From assembly GCA_037349105.1 (NCBI GenBank), contig JAYJMM010000110.1:2046001-2110000 (forward strand): a stretch of 64,000 nt of DNA, given 5' to 3'. Positions 47,229 to 57,698 of this stretch are shown here, in pieces. The position numbers and the translations under genes are program-made. Source of the stretch: Limnomonas spitsbergensis (taxonomy: Eukaryota; Chlorophyta; Chlorophyceae; Chlamydomonadales). Numbering within the stretch: the first letter of the stretch is position 1; each line of letters starts with the position of its first letter. The notes below the pieces were generated by a model. That model saw only the letters and a program-made list of their open reading frames with translations, did no database searches and had not been told where the DNA came from.

Positions 47229-48204
47229 CACCCCGACACCATAAAGACAGCCACAGGATAGGATGCCTGCACCCTGCTCCCCCCCAGCAAGGGATATAAC
47301 ATAGTTCAGTGGACATTCCTTGGCGCGCGTGCTGCTGCGTTGTTTTGTTGTTTTATTGTGATTAAAATTGATGAGGCAGATCGTGATTCGTGAACATTAC
47401 GAGTCGGGGTGCACCTAAATTGGGGGTACCGTATTGTGGATGCTCGATGTCGATGTCTGTCATGGTTTGCGTGTGAACTGATATAATTCGAATGACAAAA
47501 GTATATATCGCTGTGACCAGCTGCACTGTCTGAATGACTGCGACAAGCAAAATAACCCCAATCACTTAATTTCCGTAATACACTCTGATACAGGGCTTCT
47601 ACTCTTTTTGAGCTAGCTCAGATTTATTGCAATAACCCAAGAGAACAACTACTACTAAACTACTTCTCAAACCCCCTGTTTTGGTAAGCAGAAAACCTAC
47701 CAGTTTCAAGGCAAACGCATCATTTGGACAAGGCCCCTAAAATGATTATGGTAGGTGAATTGGTAAGGCTTTTGGTAGGTTGAATCGACCGAAAACGCGA
47801 CATCTACCGATTTGCATTCTGGTAGGTTTGAATTTCGGTAGGCCCAGAACCTACCTAAATAGCTACTCCGTGGCTACCATTTTTGCCCTAGTTGGCCTAC
47901 CATTGCACTACTGTCGCTACCATATTTACCTACCAGTTTTCATCATTTGGTTGACCATTTGCTGCTTAGATTGGCCTACCGATTCCTCTGCTGTCGCTAC
48001 CATATTTACCTACCAATTAGCATAATTTGGTCCATGAGGCGTTGCCCAGAATAGGCCGATTGCATTCCTTTTCGTACCAATTGGGAGCGGCTTGATGTAC
48101 CCCTATGCAGGTGGGGCTGACTAATGATGTGCTGGCTATTTCAATAAACTGGTTTGCTCATCGCTTGCTGGAGGAAACAATTTGCAAAGAAACAACTGCC
48201 TGGA

Positions 48205-48455
48205 GAATAATTAAATCAACATTTTACAGCCATGAAATCTTTACCGGTATAATATATTGAATCAATATTTGACGGCCAGGAGATCTTTACCGGTAGAATA
48301 ATTAAATCAATATTTGACAGTCATGAAATCTATACGGGAAGAATAATTCAAACAATATTTGACGGCCATGAAATTATTACCAGTAGATTAATTAGATCAA
48401 TATCAACGGCCACGAGATATATGCGGGTAGAATAATTAAACCAGTATTTGACATT
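48205..48455. repeat. 45-bp AT-rich repeat, 5 copies
   Basis: Units with AATAATTAAATCAATATTTG and GACGGCCATGAAATCTTTAC; spacing 45 (48271, 48316, 48361). Confidence 0.9.
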
Positions 48456-48529
48456 TGGTCCTAGGTCCTCAAGTGTTCAATCCTCCAGTCATCAACTATT
48501 CATTCAAGAAAGTGCTCCATAATAATGTC

Positions 48530-50440
48530 CACTATTGACCTCCTCCGCCACCAATCCCTCCTCCCCCCAATGCACTCTGACCTCCACCGCCAGCAGTCCC
48601 CCCCCAGCGTACGCTGACCTCCTCCGCCACCATAACCCCCTCCCCTCAGCGCATTCTGACCTCCTTCGCCACCAGTCCACCTCCCCCCAGCGCACTGTTA
48701 CGTCATCCGCAACCAGTCTCCCCTCCCCCCAGTGCATTTGACCTCCTCCGCCACCGCCCCCCCTCTCTCAAGTGCACTCTGACCTCTTTCGCCACCAGTC
48801 ATTCCTCCCCACAGCGCACTCTGACCTCCTCCGCCACCAATCCCCCCTCCCCCCAGCGCACTCTGATCACCACCGCCAGCAGTCCCCCCTCCCCCCAGCG
48901 CACTATTACCTCCTCCGCCACCAGTCTCCCCTCCCCCCAGCGCACTTTGACCTCATCCACCAGCAGCCCCCCCTTCCCCAGCGCACTCTGACCACCTCCG
49001 CCACCAGTCCCCCCTCCCCCATGCGCACTCTGACCTCCTCCGCCACCAATCCCCCCTCCCCCCAGCGCACTCTGATCTCCACCGCCAGCAGTCCCCCCTC
49101 CCCCCAGCGCACTATTACCTCCTCCGCAACCAGTCTCCCCTCCCCCCAGCGCACTTTGACCTCATCCACCAGCAGCCCCCCCTTCCCCCAGCGCACTCTG
49201 ACTACCTCCGCCACCAGTCCCCCCCCCCCTTGCGCACTCTGACCTCCTCCGCAACCGCCCCCCCCCCCTCTCCCAGTGTTCTCTGACCTCCTCCGCTACC
49301 AGCCCCCCTCCCCCTAGCGCACTCTGACCACCTCCGCAACCAGTCCCCCCTCCCCCCAGCGCATTCTGACCTCCACCGCCACTGCCCCCCCCTCCATTAA
49401 GCGCACTCTGACCTCCTCCACCACCAGCTCCCCCTCCCTCAAGCACACTCTGACCTCTTTCGCCACCAGTCCTTCCTCCGCCAGCGCACTCTGACCTCCT
49501 TCGCCACCAGTCCTCCCCCCCCCCTAGCGCACTCTTACCTCCTCCGCAACCAGTCTCCCCTCCCCCCAGCGCACTTTGACCTCATCCACCACCAGCCCCC
49601 CTTCCCCCAGCGCACTCATACCTCCTCCGCCACCAGCCCCCCCTCCACCTAGCGCACTCTGACCTCCTCCGCAACCGGCCCCCCCCTCTCCCAGCACACT
49701 CTGACCTCCTCCGCAACCAGTACCCCCTCCCCCTAGCGCACTCTGACCTCCTCTGCCACCAGTCCCCCCTCTCCCAGCACACTCTGACCTCCTCCACCAC
49801 CAGTACCCCCTCCTCCCAGCGCATTCTGACCTCCTCCGCCACCAGCCCCCCTCCTCCCAGTGCATTCTGACATCCTCCGCCACCAGCCCCCCCTCCCCCC
49901 AGTCCACTCTGACCTCATCCGCCATCAGTCCCCCCTCCCCCCATCGCACTCTGACCTTCTCCACCACCAGCCCCCCCTCCTCCCAGCACTCTATGACCTC
50001 CTCCACTACATACCAGCCCCCCCTCCCCCCAGCGCACTCTGACCTCCTCCGCCACCAGTCCCCCCTCCCCCTTGCGCACACTGACCTTCTCCGCAACCGC
50101 CCCCCCCCTCTCCCAGTGCACTCTGACCTCTTCCGCTATCAGCCCCCCCTCCCCCTAGCGCACTCTGACCTCCTCCGCAACTGCCCCCCCCCTCCCCCAG
50201 CGCACTCTTACCTCCTCTGCCACCAGTCCCCCCTCCTCCCAGCGCATTCTGACCTCCTCGGCCACCAGCCCCCTTCCCCCAGTCCACTCTGACCTCCTCC
50301 GCCACCAGCCCCCCCTCCCACCATCGCACTCTTACCTCCTCTTCTACCAGCCCCCCCTCCTCCCAGCACACTATGACCTCCTCCACCACCAGCCCCCCTC
50401 CCCCCAGCTTCCTCCGCTATAAGGACCCCTCCCCCCAAAT
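48530..50440. repeat. 42-bp minisatellite, about 45 copies
   Basis: Unit CTCTGACCTCCTCCGCCACC then AGTCCCCCCTCCCCCCAGCGCA, strongly pyrimidine on this strand. Frames on both strands are by-products. Confidence 0.95.
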
Positions 50441-51907
50441 GGTATAGATGGGCCCTAGTGGCCCACATGTTGTATAGATTTTGGCTTAATTCTTTTTTGC
50501 CCCTTCTGTAGCCCCCACTCCCCCATTTCCTTAATTTCATTATTCCCTCCATTCCCTAAAACACCATCTCCATGTCCTCTGTCCGATGAAACTCACCCTA
50601 GAGTGTGGCTTGGCCTCACCTCATAAAACAAGGGTTGCAAAAAAGTTAGGGACATCATATCAATTGACTGGATGGTTTGATTGCCTTGTTTGCCCCATTT
50701 GAAGCAACTTGGCTCACTTGGAGGCCATTTGGTAGGACGTGCATTTTTGTAAGGGTAGTAAGGGACAATAATTGGCAGGTTTTGAGATTTTTGGTAGGGG
50801 ACTTGGGAAGAAATGGTAGGTACAAGCCAATTCTGGTAGGTCGGGGAATCATAGCCCTAATTTTTGGTAGGTTAGCCAAAATCGGTATAAAAAAACTACC
50901 AGTTTTGACCCAACCTACCTACCAAAACAGGGGGTTTGAGTAGTAGTAACTCACGGGGGTTTGAGTAGTAGTAACGCGCGCGCATTCACAGTTAGTAGTG
51001 ATGCACTTATCACCATGGAAGACCTGGCTGTGAACCTATGCATGACAGGTGACAACGAACCTTGCTGCGGTGTTGAGCTGGTTGCAGCCTTGCAGGAGAT
51101 TCGGACCTTACGGTGGTTGGGGGAGGTTAGAGGGGCTTTGAGGGACAGGCAAAGGCAACCAACTCGGTTGAAAGGGTGGTTACAGGGGATTCGGACTTAA
51201 CGGTGGTTGGGGGAGGTTAGAGGGGCTTTGAAGGACATGCAAAGGTGGCCAAATCGGTCTTGGGTGGTAACATGGGATTAGGCCCTTGCGGCAATTGGGG
51301 GAGGTTACAAGGGGCTTTTCGAGGTACAAGCAAGGCAATCAAATCGAAAGGGTTCGTGGTTTAGGGTGCACGGGCTGGGTTAATCCGACAGACCCTAATT
51401 CCACACGTGTCCATTGACAGCGGGACAGGTTGGACACACCGGCCCGCTCCCCACACGTTTTTGTCCACCGACAGCGGGAAATCTCAATGAAGCTACACCT
51501 CTGGGCCATGCACAAGAAGGCTTGGCCGCGTGGGCGCCCAACAGTTCAGATAGCGGGGCATGTAAAACGGGCCGTGTTGCGGTTTGGGGTGATTAGAAGG
51601 GTTCAGGGGTTTGAGGGACAGACGGGGTAAAGGGTTTTTTAATTGTTGAGGGTTTGGGGTTTTTGAGGGACAGGCAAGGGTGACTAAAAACAATCGTCCT
51701 CCGGACGGGTTGGCTCATTTAAACACAGTGCGGGGCTGTAAGGCAACACTTAAGAGTGTACATGCATGGTGCGGGCCCAGAGGTGTAATATTTTTGACAT
51801 GCATGGTGCAACATGTTTGAAATATCGAAAAGGACAAGAATCAATTTAAATGCTGCATGTTTTGACTCGATGGGAAGTACATAGTATTTTTGCCCTGTGA
51901 AGTTTTG

Positions 51908-51960
51908 TGAAGTTTTTACAGTCCAACAGAGCATCACACTTGATGCATGGGACAGGTCAG
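51908..51960 (-). repeat. dispersed palindromic repeat, copy 6
   Basis: TTTACAGTCCAACAGAGCAT then CACACTTGATGCATGGGACAGG. Confidence 0.88.
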
Positions 51961-51970
51961 AACGCGCATA

Positions 51971-52110
51971 ATCCTAGGAACCATGGTAGCACGATACTGC
52001 GCAATACGCCACAGGATTAGTCGGATTGCACTAACAACGTAGCACGATACGGCACAATACGGCACGATATGCTGCAGCTTCAGCCGGATCGTGCTACCAT
52101 GCTAGGAACT
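51971..52110. mobile_element. small foldback repeat
   Basis: Inverted ends containing CATGGTAGCACGAT / ATCGTGCTACCATG around GCACGATACGGCACAATACG repeats. A related, shorter copy lies near 55598-55665. Confidence 0.5.
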
Positions 52111-53147
52111 TTCCAGGCTCTAGATTCCACGCTAGATTCCAATGGTTCGTCATCGTCGATGAGCCTACTTAATGCGCATGTGTGGAAGATGTGAATGATC
52201 TGTCGCACCTGAGCAAGTACATGCTTGCATTCTTTCCTGCAGATTAGTGGCGTGACTGAGCCCTGTATTCTGTCGCGCAGGTATCCATTCCTTGTTTACC
52301 CCAGTTATATGGTTACATGCTGAAGCAGCGAAGCAAGATGCTGGCCAAGCCAGGGGGAGTGGACAAGCCAAATCTGCAGTGACAGAGGCGTCACATCATG
52401 CATCCTCCTGTCTTGGGCGTTGAGGGTGCTTCATCTGCCTTCAGGCTGAGTTGCGGCCTATGGCTGTGGGGAGGCCCGATGCCGCAAGCCCTGCTGGTTG
52501 GGATTGGCCGTAGTCCGGTGAAGGGTCAACTAAGCATCGAATTGCTATGATAGCCTCAAGCATACCAGTACAGCCTATGCAGGTGTGTGTGGGGGGGGGG
52601 CTTGATGCTCGTACTATGATGCCTAGTAGGGGAAAAGCATTTTCAACAAGACCAAGTGCATTGGCATAGGGCAGAAACATTTTGTAAATGTCAGATGCCA
52701 GGTAGTCAAGTAAGACATAAAGGTTGCATGTAGAGAGTCATGCAAAGCTCTGAAGTAGCCATCAAAGTGTGAATCAATCCAAACAAATGGAAACCCCCAA
52801 AGCCGGCACAGCAAAACGCGTTAAGCACTCAAACGTCATGACATGGCACCGTACATACCGGGCACACCTACAAGCTGTGCACCCACTCATCACTGACGGA
52901 GAGGAGGGAGAGATATAGAGTACTGTCATGAGGTATCAGCAACAACCCTTTCAGCTAAGACGCAAAGTGGAGTGGATGCTTCAGGGGGGGGGGGGGACTT
53001 GACAGCTGCCATCCCGATCCCCGGCATCTCGAGCACACGTTGCAGGTGCGACATTGCACATGCTTCCCAGATATGGCGTCAGCATCGGCTTTCTTATCAC
53101 GAGCATCGTATGTGCATCTGAAGAGCGTATTTAATGCCTGTACCGGT

Positions 53148-53206
53148 TTGCGGGCACAGGTCCCATGCATCAAATGTGATGCCCTGCTGTACTGTAAAAA
53201 CTCCAC
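53148..53206 (+). repeat. dispersed palindromic repeat, copy 7
   Basis: GCGGGCACAGGTCCCATGCA, core GCATCAAATGTGATGC, then CCTGCTGTACTGTAAAA. It interrupts sequence that is continuous in the paralogous blocks at 56760-56845 and 57180-57270, which marks it as an insertion. Confidence 0.88.
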
Positions 53207-53281
53207 AAACGCTTTACATCATCTCTCTTGGCACACGCCATGCAGCAGCTATGTCCGTCTCGGACACACCTCGAACATACG

Positions 53282-53774
53282 CTACAGGTCAGCAAGCTTG
53301 ACACCCGGCACGCGTAACAGCTTGGGCAATGCCAGCTTGGGTACTGGCATATTGGACGGTACCGGGAGCTTGGCTGACAGCCTTGGCCAGGCCACCGGCA
53401 CCACTTGGGTAGCAGCTGCTTGAAAGGCAGCTTCGAAATCAGCTTGGGCAGCAGCTTCGGCAGCGGCTTGAGCAGCGGCTTCGGCAGCGGCTTTGGCAGC
53501 GGCCGCTTTTGCAGCGGCCGCTTTTGCAGCACCAGCTTTTGCAGAGTTTTCGACAGCCAGTTTGGATTGAGCGTTTATAATATTACGCATTAGTTGCTGC
53601 TCCTGCCTGTTCGTCAGCGGCAGCTGACATCCTCCCACGAATCGCGGCTACCGTGTTCTTAGCCATCTGAAACACGCGCTGAGGGTCCGAGAGCATGTCG
53701 CCCGGCTTGGTCTCCAACTTCTTCGTGGACAGCGTTAAGCGGCCGTGTTGCGCGTACGAGCTGACCGCCACCGT
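53282..53774 (-). pseudogene. duplicated, frame-shifted copy of the last exon of plastid RPS1
   Basis: Starts after GCCCAG with TVAVSSYAQHGRLTLSTKKL, as in the true exon at 57270-57698, continues ..PGDMLSDPQRVFQMAKNTV and hits TAA at 53583-53585. The alanine-rich tail and final LLRVPGVKLADL-stop are kept but in another frame. It could be an alternative terminal exon encoding a shorter C-terminus, or a decaying duplicate; the duplicated block extends upstream to about 53975 and probably to about 55060. Confidence 0.85.
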
Positions 53775-55080
53775 CTGGGCAGGGGTTCACACAGTTCACA
53801 CAGTACACATACTGGTAGGTTAGGGTTTACAAAGGCAATATGATACAGTGGATTCGAATTGCCTTCCCTCGCAATTAACGTTGTTTTGGGGTGAGGTAAC
53901 CTATTCACTAAATTCCGAATTCTTGATTGTCAACGCCATTTTCAGTCGGACTGACCGCCACCGTCTGCGCAGGGATCCACACATTCCGGCCACACAGTTC
54001 CCCAGTTCCTCAGTTCAGAGTTCGGAGGTAAGTTTATCAGTTCAAAATTCCGCAGTCCATAGTTCACATGGTTGAAAGGTAAGAATTTATGAAGGGATTA
54101 TAATAGTGGGCAAGGGTGAATTATGTGCCAGAAGGGATGCCGTAGATTTTAGTTGCCTCTCCTCGGGCATCAAAACAAGATTTATGTTAATGCTGCCCTC
54201 AGGGCAAACTGTCGACATAAACTCATAATTGAAGGGCCACACTGTTCATCGTCTTGCAGAGTTTAAGGCCTGGTGGGAGGGGCCAGGAAGAGGGGGGAGG
54301 CAAGGGAAGGAGGGCACCCAACCCTAGAGGCAGAGTGCCTCCGGCAAATAGGCAAATCCAGCTGTCCTTTATGTCTCCTCACGGACATTTTCGATATCCG
54401 CATGAGATGGCGTCCTAGCCTAAGCTCTCCTCCCAGCCTCAATCTCATCTCAAACTCAAAACCCTAAACCTTACACCCTGAACCCTAAACTAGCGTCAAT
54501 CTCATCTCAAACCCCAAACCCTCCCACCCAAACCCTCCCCCCTTATACCTCCCCACTAAACCCGAAACTAGCTTCAATCTCATCACCCTCCCAAACGAAA
54601 TCTTTGATATCCAATTTGGCCTCCGAAACCAGGTTCCTATCCCTATCTAGCGAAGGGTTTACGGTTCAGGTTTAGGGCTCAGGGTTTAGGGTTTAGGGTG
54701 TGAGATGAACATGGCCTCTATCACCAGGTTCCAGTACCTCCCGTGAACCTAAACCTTCGCCAACTGGTTCCTGTCCTTACCTAACTTCAGGTCTAGGGTT
54801 TAGGGTTCAGGGTTCAGGGTTAAGGGTTTAGGGTTCAGGGTTTAAGATGAACATGGCATCTATCACCAGGTTCCAGTCCCTCCCTTAAACCTTAACCCTA
54901 ACCCCTTAACCCTTCGACACCTGGTTCCTGTCCCTTCCTAACTTAGGGTTTAGGGTTTAGGTTAAGGGTTCAGGGTTTAGGGTTTGAGATAACATGCATG
55001 GCCTCTATCACCAGGTTCCAGTCCCTACCTTGACCCTAAACCCTAGGCGAAGGTCTTCTCCCTCATCATTGTCGTCTGTT
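53775..55080. repeat. duplicated intron-like sequence upstream of the copied RPS1 exon
   Basis: About 53820-53975 matches 57720-57890 (including TTCACTAAATTCCGAATTCT and a second acceptor-side ACGGTGGCGGTCAG fragment). About 54640-55060 repeats AGGTTCCAGTCCCTACCTT and TTTAGGG units as in 57890-58545. Confidence 0.75.
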
Positions 55081-56690
55081 CCTTTCCTTTCTCCTCAGGC
55101 CTTTAGTTTATTTTCCTCCCGACCAGACAGTTAGGCGCCCATGCTAACCCATGCGGCATAGCCTTTTCAGCATGACTCAGAGAAGTCATTGACTTGTTTA
55201 AACCTTTTCAGCATGACTCAGAGAAGTCATTGACTTGTTTAAACCTTTTCAGCATGACTCCAAGAAGTCATTGACTCGTTTAAACCTTTTCAGCATGACT
55301 CCGAGAAGTCATTGACTCGTTTAAACCTTTTCAGCATGACTCAGACAAGTCATGGACTTGTTTAAACCTTTTCAGCATGACTCAGACAAGTCATGGACTT
55401 GTTTAAACCTTTTCAGCATGACTCCGAGAAGTCATTGACTTGTTTAAACCTTTTCAGCATGACTCAGACAAGTCATGGACTTGTTTAAAATACTAATTGC
55501 CTGTTCAACCTTACTGGCAACTCCATCCTACTTGATTATGGACCATTGCACGTGTACACATTGATGTTTGTTTTTTGGATCTTGCGTCTGACTTCTAGAG
55601 CATGGTAGAACGATCCCGCTGAACCTCAGCCGGTATGTACCGGTATCGTGCTACCTTGGGCAGGATTACAATCCCTTACCCCTGTTAACCCGAATGTAGG
55701 CGAATAGCTAGGACGTTACACTTTTATCTGGAGGCCGACATGCAGCTCGCTGTCAGGCAGGGCAACGGAGGGCGCATTTGGTGCAGTTAATTGCTAGGTG
55801 CTTTTGAGGAGCTGGAGCTGGGATCAGCCGCCCCCAAACTGCGTCAGACAGCGGCTGACCTGCAGCCGCTACCTGAGTGTCCCAGAGGTGTTATATATCG
55901 CTAGTTTATGCAGCATACGAGCGGGCACAGCTAGATGCAGCTGGCGGAGGGGACCCCAGAGATCCTGCCACTGAACACATGTCTGCGGCCGCTTACTGAA
56001 CCTGGTTTCAGTCTACGGCGGGCGCTTCAGGCTAGGGGCCGCACCGGCTGAAGGGACGGAGTGTGTTTGCTTGTGCACGAACTTTTAAGGCTGCGGCTCG
56101 GAGCCGTCAGCACGGCTGAAACTCGAGGACGGCGCAGCGGTCAGCAGCATGACGGACGGTGCTGCCCACGGTGTTGGGCAAGGGGAGATGGCGAACATTT
56201 GGAGGATGCGCTGCAAATCTGCTTCCAGTGCCCCGGCGTGAAGGAGAGGCTTAGGGAGAGAGGTTAGACAGGCCCCCCGGAGGGCGCCACAGACAGTTAT
56301 ACCGGGGCAGGCTTGGATAGGAGGCTCTGGATTTTGTTAAGGACGTCGTACGCTTTGTTGGGGCCTAGTTTTGTTACTTTTCTTTACCTTCTTGGGGAAT
56401 AGACTTGACATAACAAAGATTCTTCGGGCTGCCTTTCCTTTTAGGGTGTTCTTTCACTCTCGTTTGTGCTCTACTCCTTCTTTCCCTCTTCCCTTAACTT
56501 TCTTTTCTTCCAACGGAACAGTTGGGCGCCCACGCGGTCGAGCCTTTTTGAGCAGTGCCCAGAGGTGTTTTTTCATTGGCCTTAATCTGGACCCGGCTCA
56601 GAAATAAAGCTCGGCTCAGTCGGCACACAAAAATTCTGCCAGAAAACTCGAAAGAGAAGGCATGAGAGAAAATAAAGGAGTCTCCACCCT
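55081..56690. repeat. intergenic, with 41-bp array and dispersed elements
   Basis: A CTCCCGACCAG...TAGGCGCCCATG element at 55095-55190 runs into a 41-bp array (55150-55500; AAACCTTTTCAGCATGACTC unit, 8 copies). A second element copy lies at about 56490-56610. Between 55670 and 56480 nothing was recognised. Confidence 0.8.
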
Positions 56691-57539
56691 CCCAACAACA
56701 GCGACAACAACAAAGGGCAGGAGGACCGTGGCGTCCCTGACAGGGCGTCAGGATCGGCTTTCCTATCACGAGCATCATCTCACTCAGCATGCCATGCAGC
56801 TGATATTGCCGTCTCGGCGTCCATCTCGTCCATCTCACATACGCTACAGGTCAGCGAGCTTGACACCCGGCACGCGTAACAGCTTGGGCAATACCACTTG
56901 GGTAGCAGCTGCTTGGGAGGCAGCTTCAATAGCAGCTTGAGAAGCAGCTGGAACAGCAGCTTGGGCAGCGGCTTTGGCAGCGGCTTTGGCAGCAGCTTTG
57001 GCAGCAGCTTTTGCAGCGGCCGCTTTTGCAGCATAAGCTTTTGCAGAGGCTTCGGCAGCACCTTTGGATCGCGCGTTTCTCTCATTACGCGTCGCTCCTG
57101 CCGTCTTTCCTGTCCTCCCAACAACAGCGACAACAACAAAGGGCAGGAGGACCGTGGCGTCCCTGATAGGGCGTCAGGATCGGCTTTCCTATCACGAGCA
57201 TCATCTCACTCAGCATGCCATGCAGCTGATATTGCCGTCTCGGCGTCCATCTCGTCCATCTCACATACGCTACAGGTCAGCGAGCTTGACACCCGGCACG
57301 CGTAACAGCTTGGGCAATACCACTTGGGTAGCAGCTGCTTGGGAGGCAGCTTCCATAGCAGCTTGAGAAGCAGCTGGAACAGCAGCTTGGGCAGCGGCTT
57401 TGGCAGCGTATTTGGCAGCAGCTTTGGCAGCAGCTTTTGCAGCGGCCTCTTTTGCAGCATAAGCTTTTGCAGAGGCTTCGGCAGCACCTTTGGATCGCGC
57501 GTTTCTCTCATTACGCGTCGCTCCTGCCGTCTTCTCGTC
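56688..57539. repeat. 426-bp tandem duplication at the RPS1 3' end
   Basis: 56688-57113 and 57114-57539 are near-identical direct repeats. The unit joins the 3' flank (CCTCCCAACAACAGCGACAA) to the alanine-rich tail and stop. The second unit forms the end of the true last exon, so the outer unit carries an orphan tail (stop at 56844-56846). Confidence 0.92.
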
Positions 57540-57698
57540 AGCGGCAGCCAACATCCTCCCACGAATCGCGGCTGCCGTGCCTTTGGCCATCTGAAACACG
57601 CGCTGAGGGTCCGAGAGCATGTCGCCTGGCTTCGGCTCCAACTTCTTCGTGGACAGCTTTAAGCGGCCGTGTTGCGCGTACGAGCTGACCGCCACCGT
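57270..57698 (-). CDS. RPS1: plastid RPS1 last exon
   Basis: 142 codons plus TAG. TVAVSSYAQHGRLKLSTKKL, PGDMLSDPQRVFQMAKGTAA, then repeated (A)AKAAAKAA tail and LLRVPGVKLADL. The acceptor CGCAG/ACGG is fixed by homology and by the copied acceptor fragments. Confidence 0.92.
   Translation of the reverse strand, partial: TVAVSSYAQHGRLKLSTKKLEPKPGDMLSDPQRVFQMAKGTAAAIRGRMLAAADEKTAGATRNERNARSKGAAEASAKAYAAKEAAAKAAAKAAAKYAAKAAAQAAVPAASQAAMEAASQAAATQVVLPKLLRVPGVKLADL

Larger units (their letters stand above)
47655..50958. mobile_element. possible 3.3-kb non-autonomous element with short inverted ends
   Basis: Left end CTTCTCAAACCCCCTGTTTTGGTA and right end (reverse complement) CTACTCAAACCCCCTGTTTTGGTA match over about 22 bases; both continue inward into GGTAGG/CCTACC-rich sequence. 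The right terminus is doubled. Inside are a 45-bp AT-rich repeat and the 42-bp array. No transposase. Confidence 0.5.
47229..53281. other. intergenic region between convergent genes
   Basis: No supported gene. It holds the possible element 47655-50958, a degenerate about 92-base GGTGGTTGGGGGAGGTTAGAG repeat (about 51090-51350), a minus-strand GGGCGCCCACGCGG element (about 51480-51560), a small foldback (51971-52110), palindromic-repeat copies (51910-51960, 53148-53206) and otherwise undistinguished sequence. Confidence 0.65.

Noticed and set aside
48504..50552. Gly/Glu/Val-rich minus-strand frames and the Pro/Ser/His-rich plus-strand frames
   Set aside because: Translations of the 42-bp pyrimidine-rich minisatellite.
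50961..51200. 79-codon frame starting MSSSNARAFT
   Set aside because: Its 3' half is a diverged tandem repeat (GGTGGTTGGGGGAGGTTAGAG) and no family is recognised.
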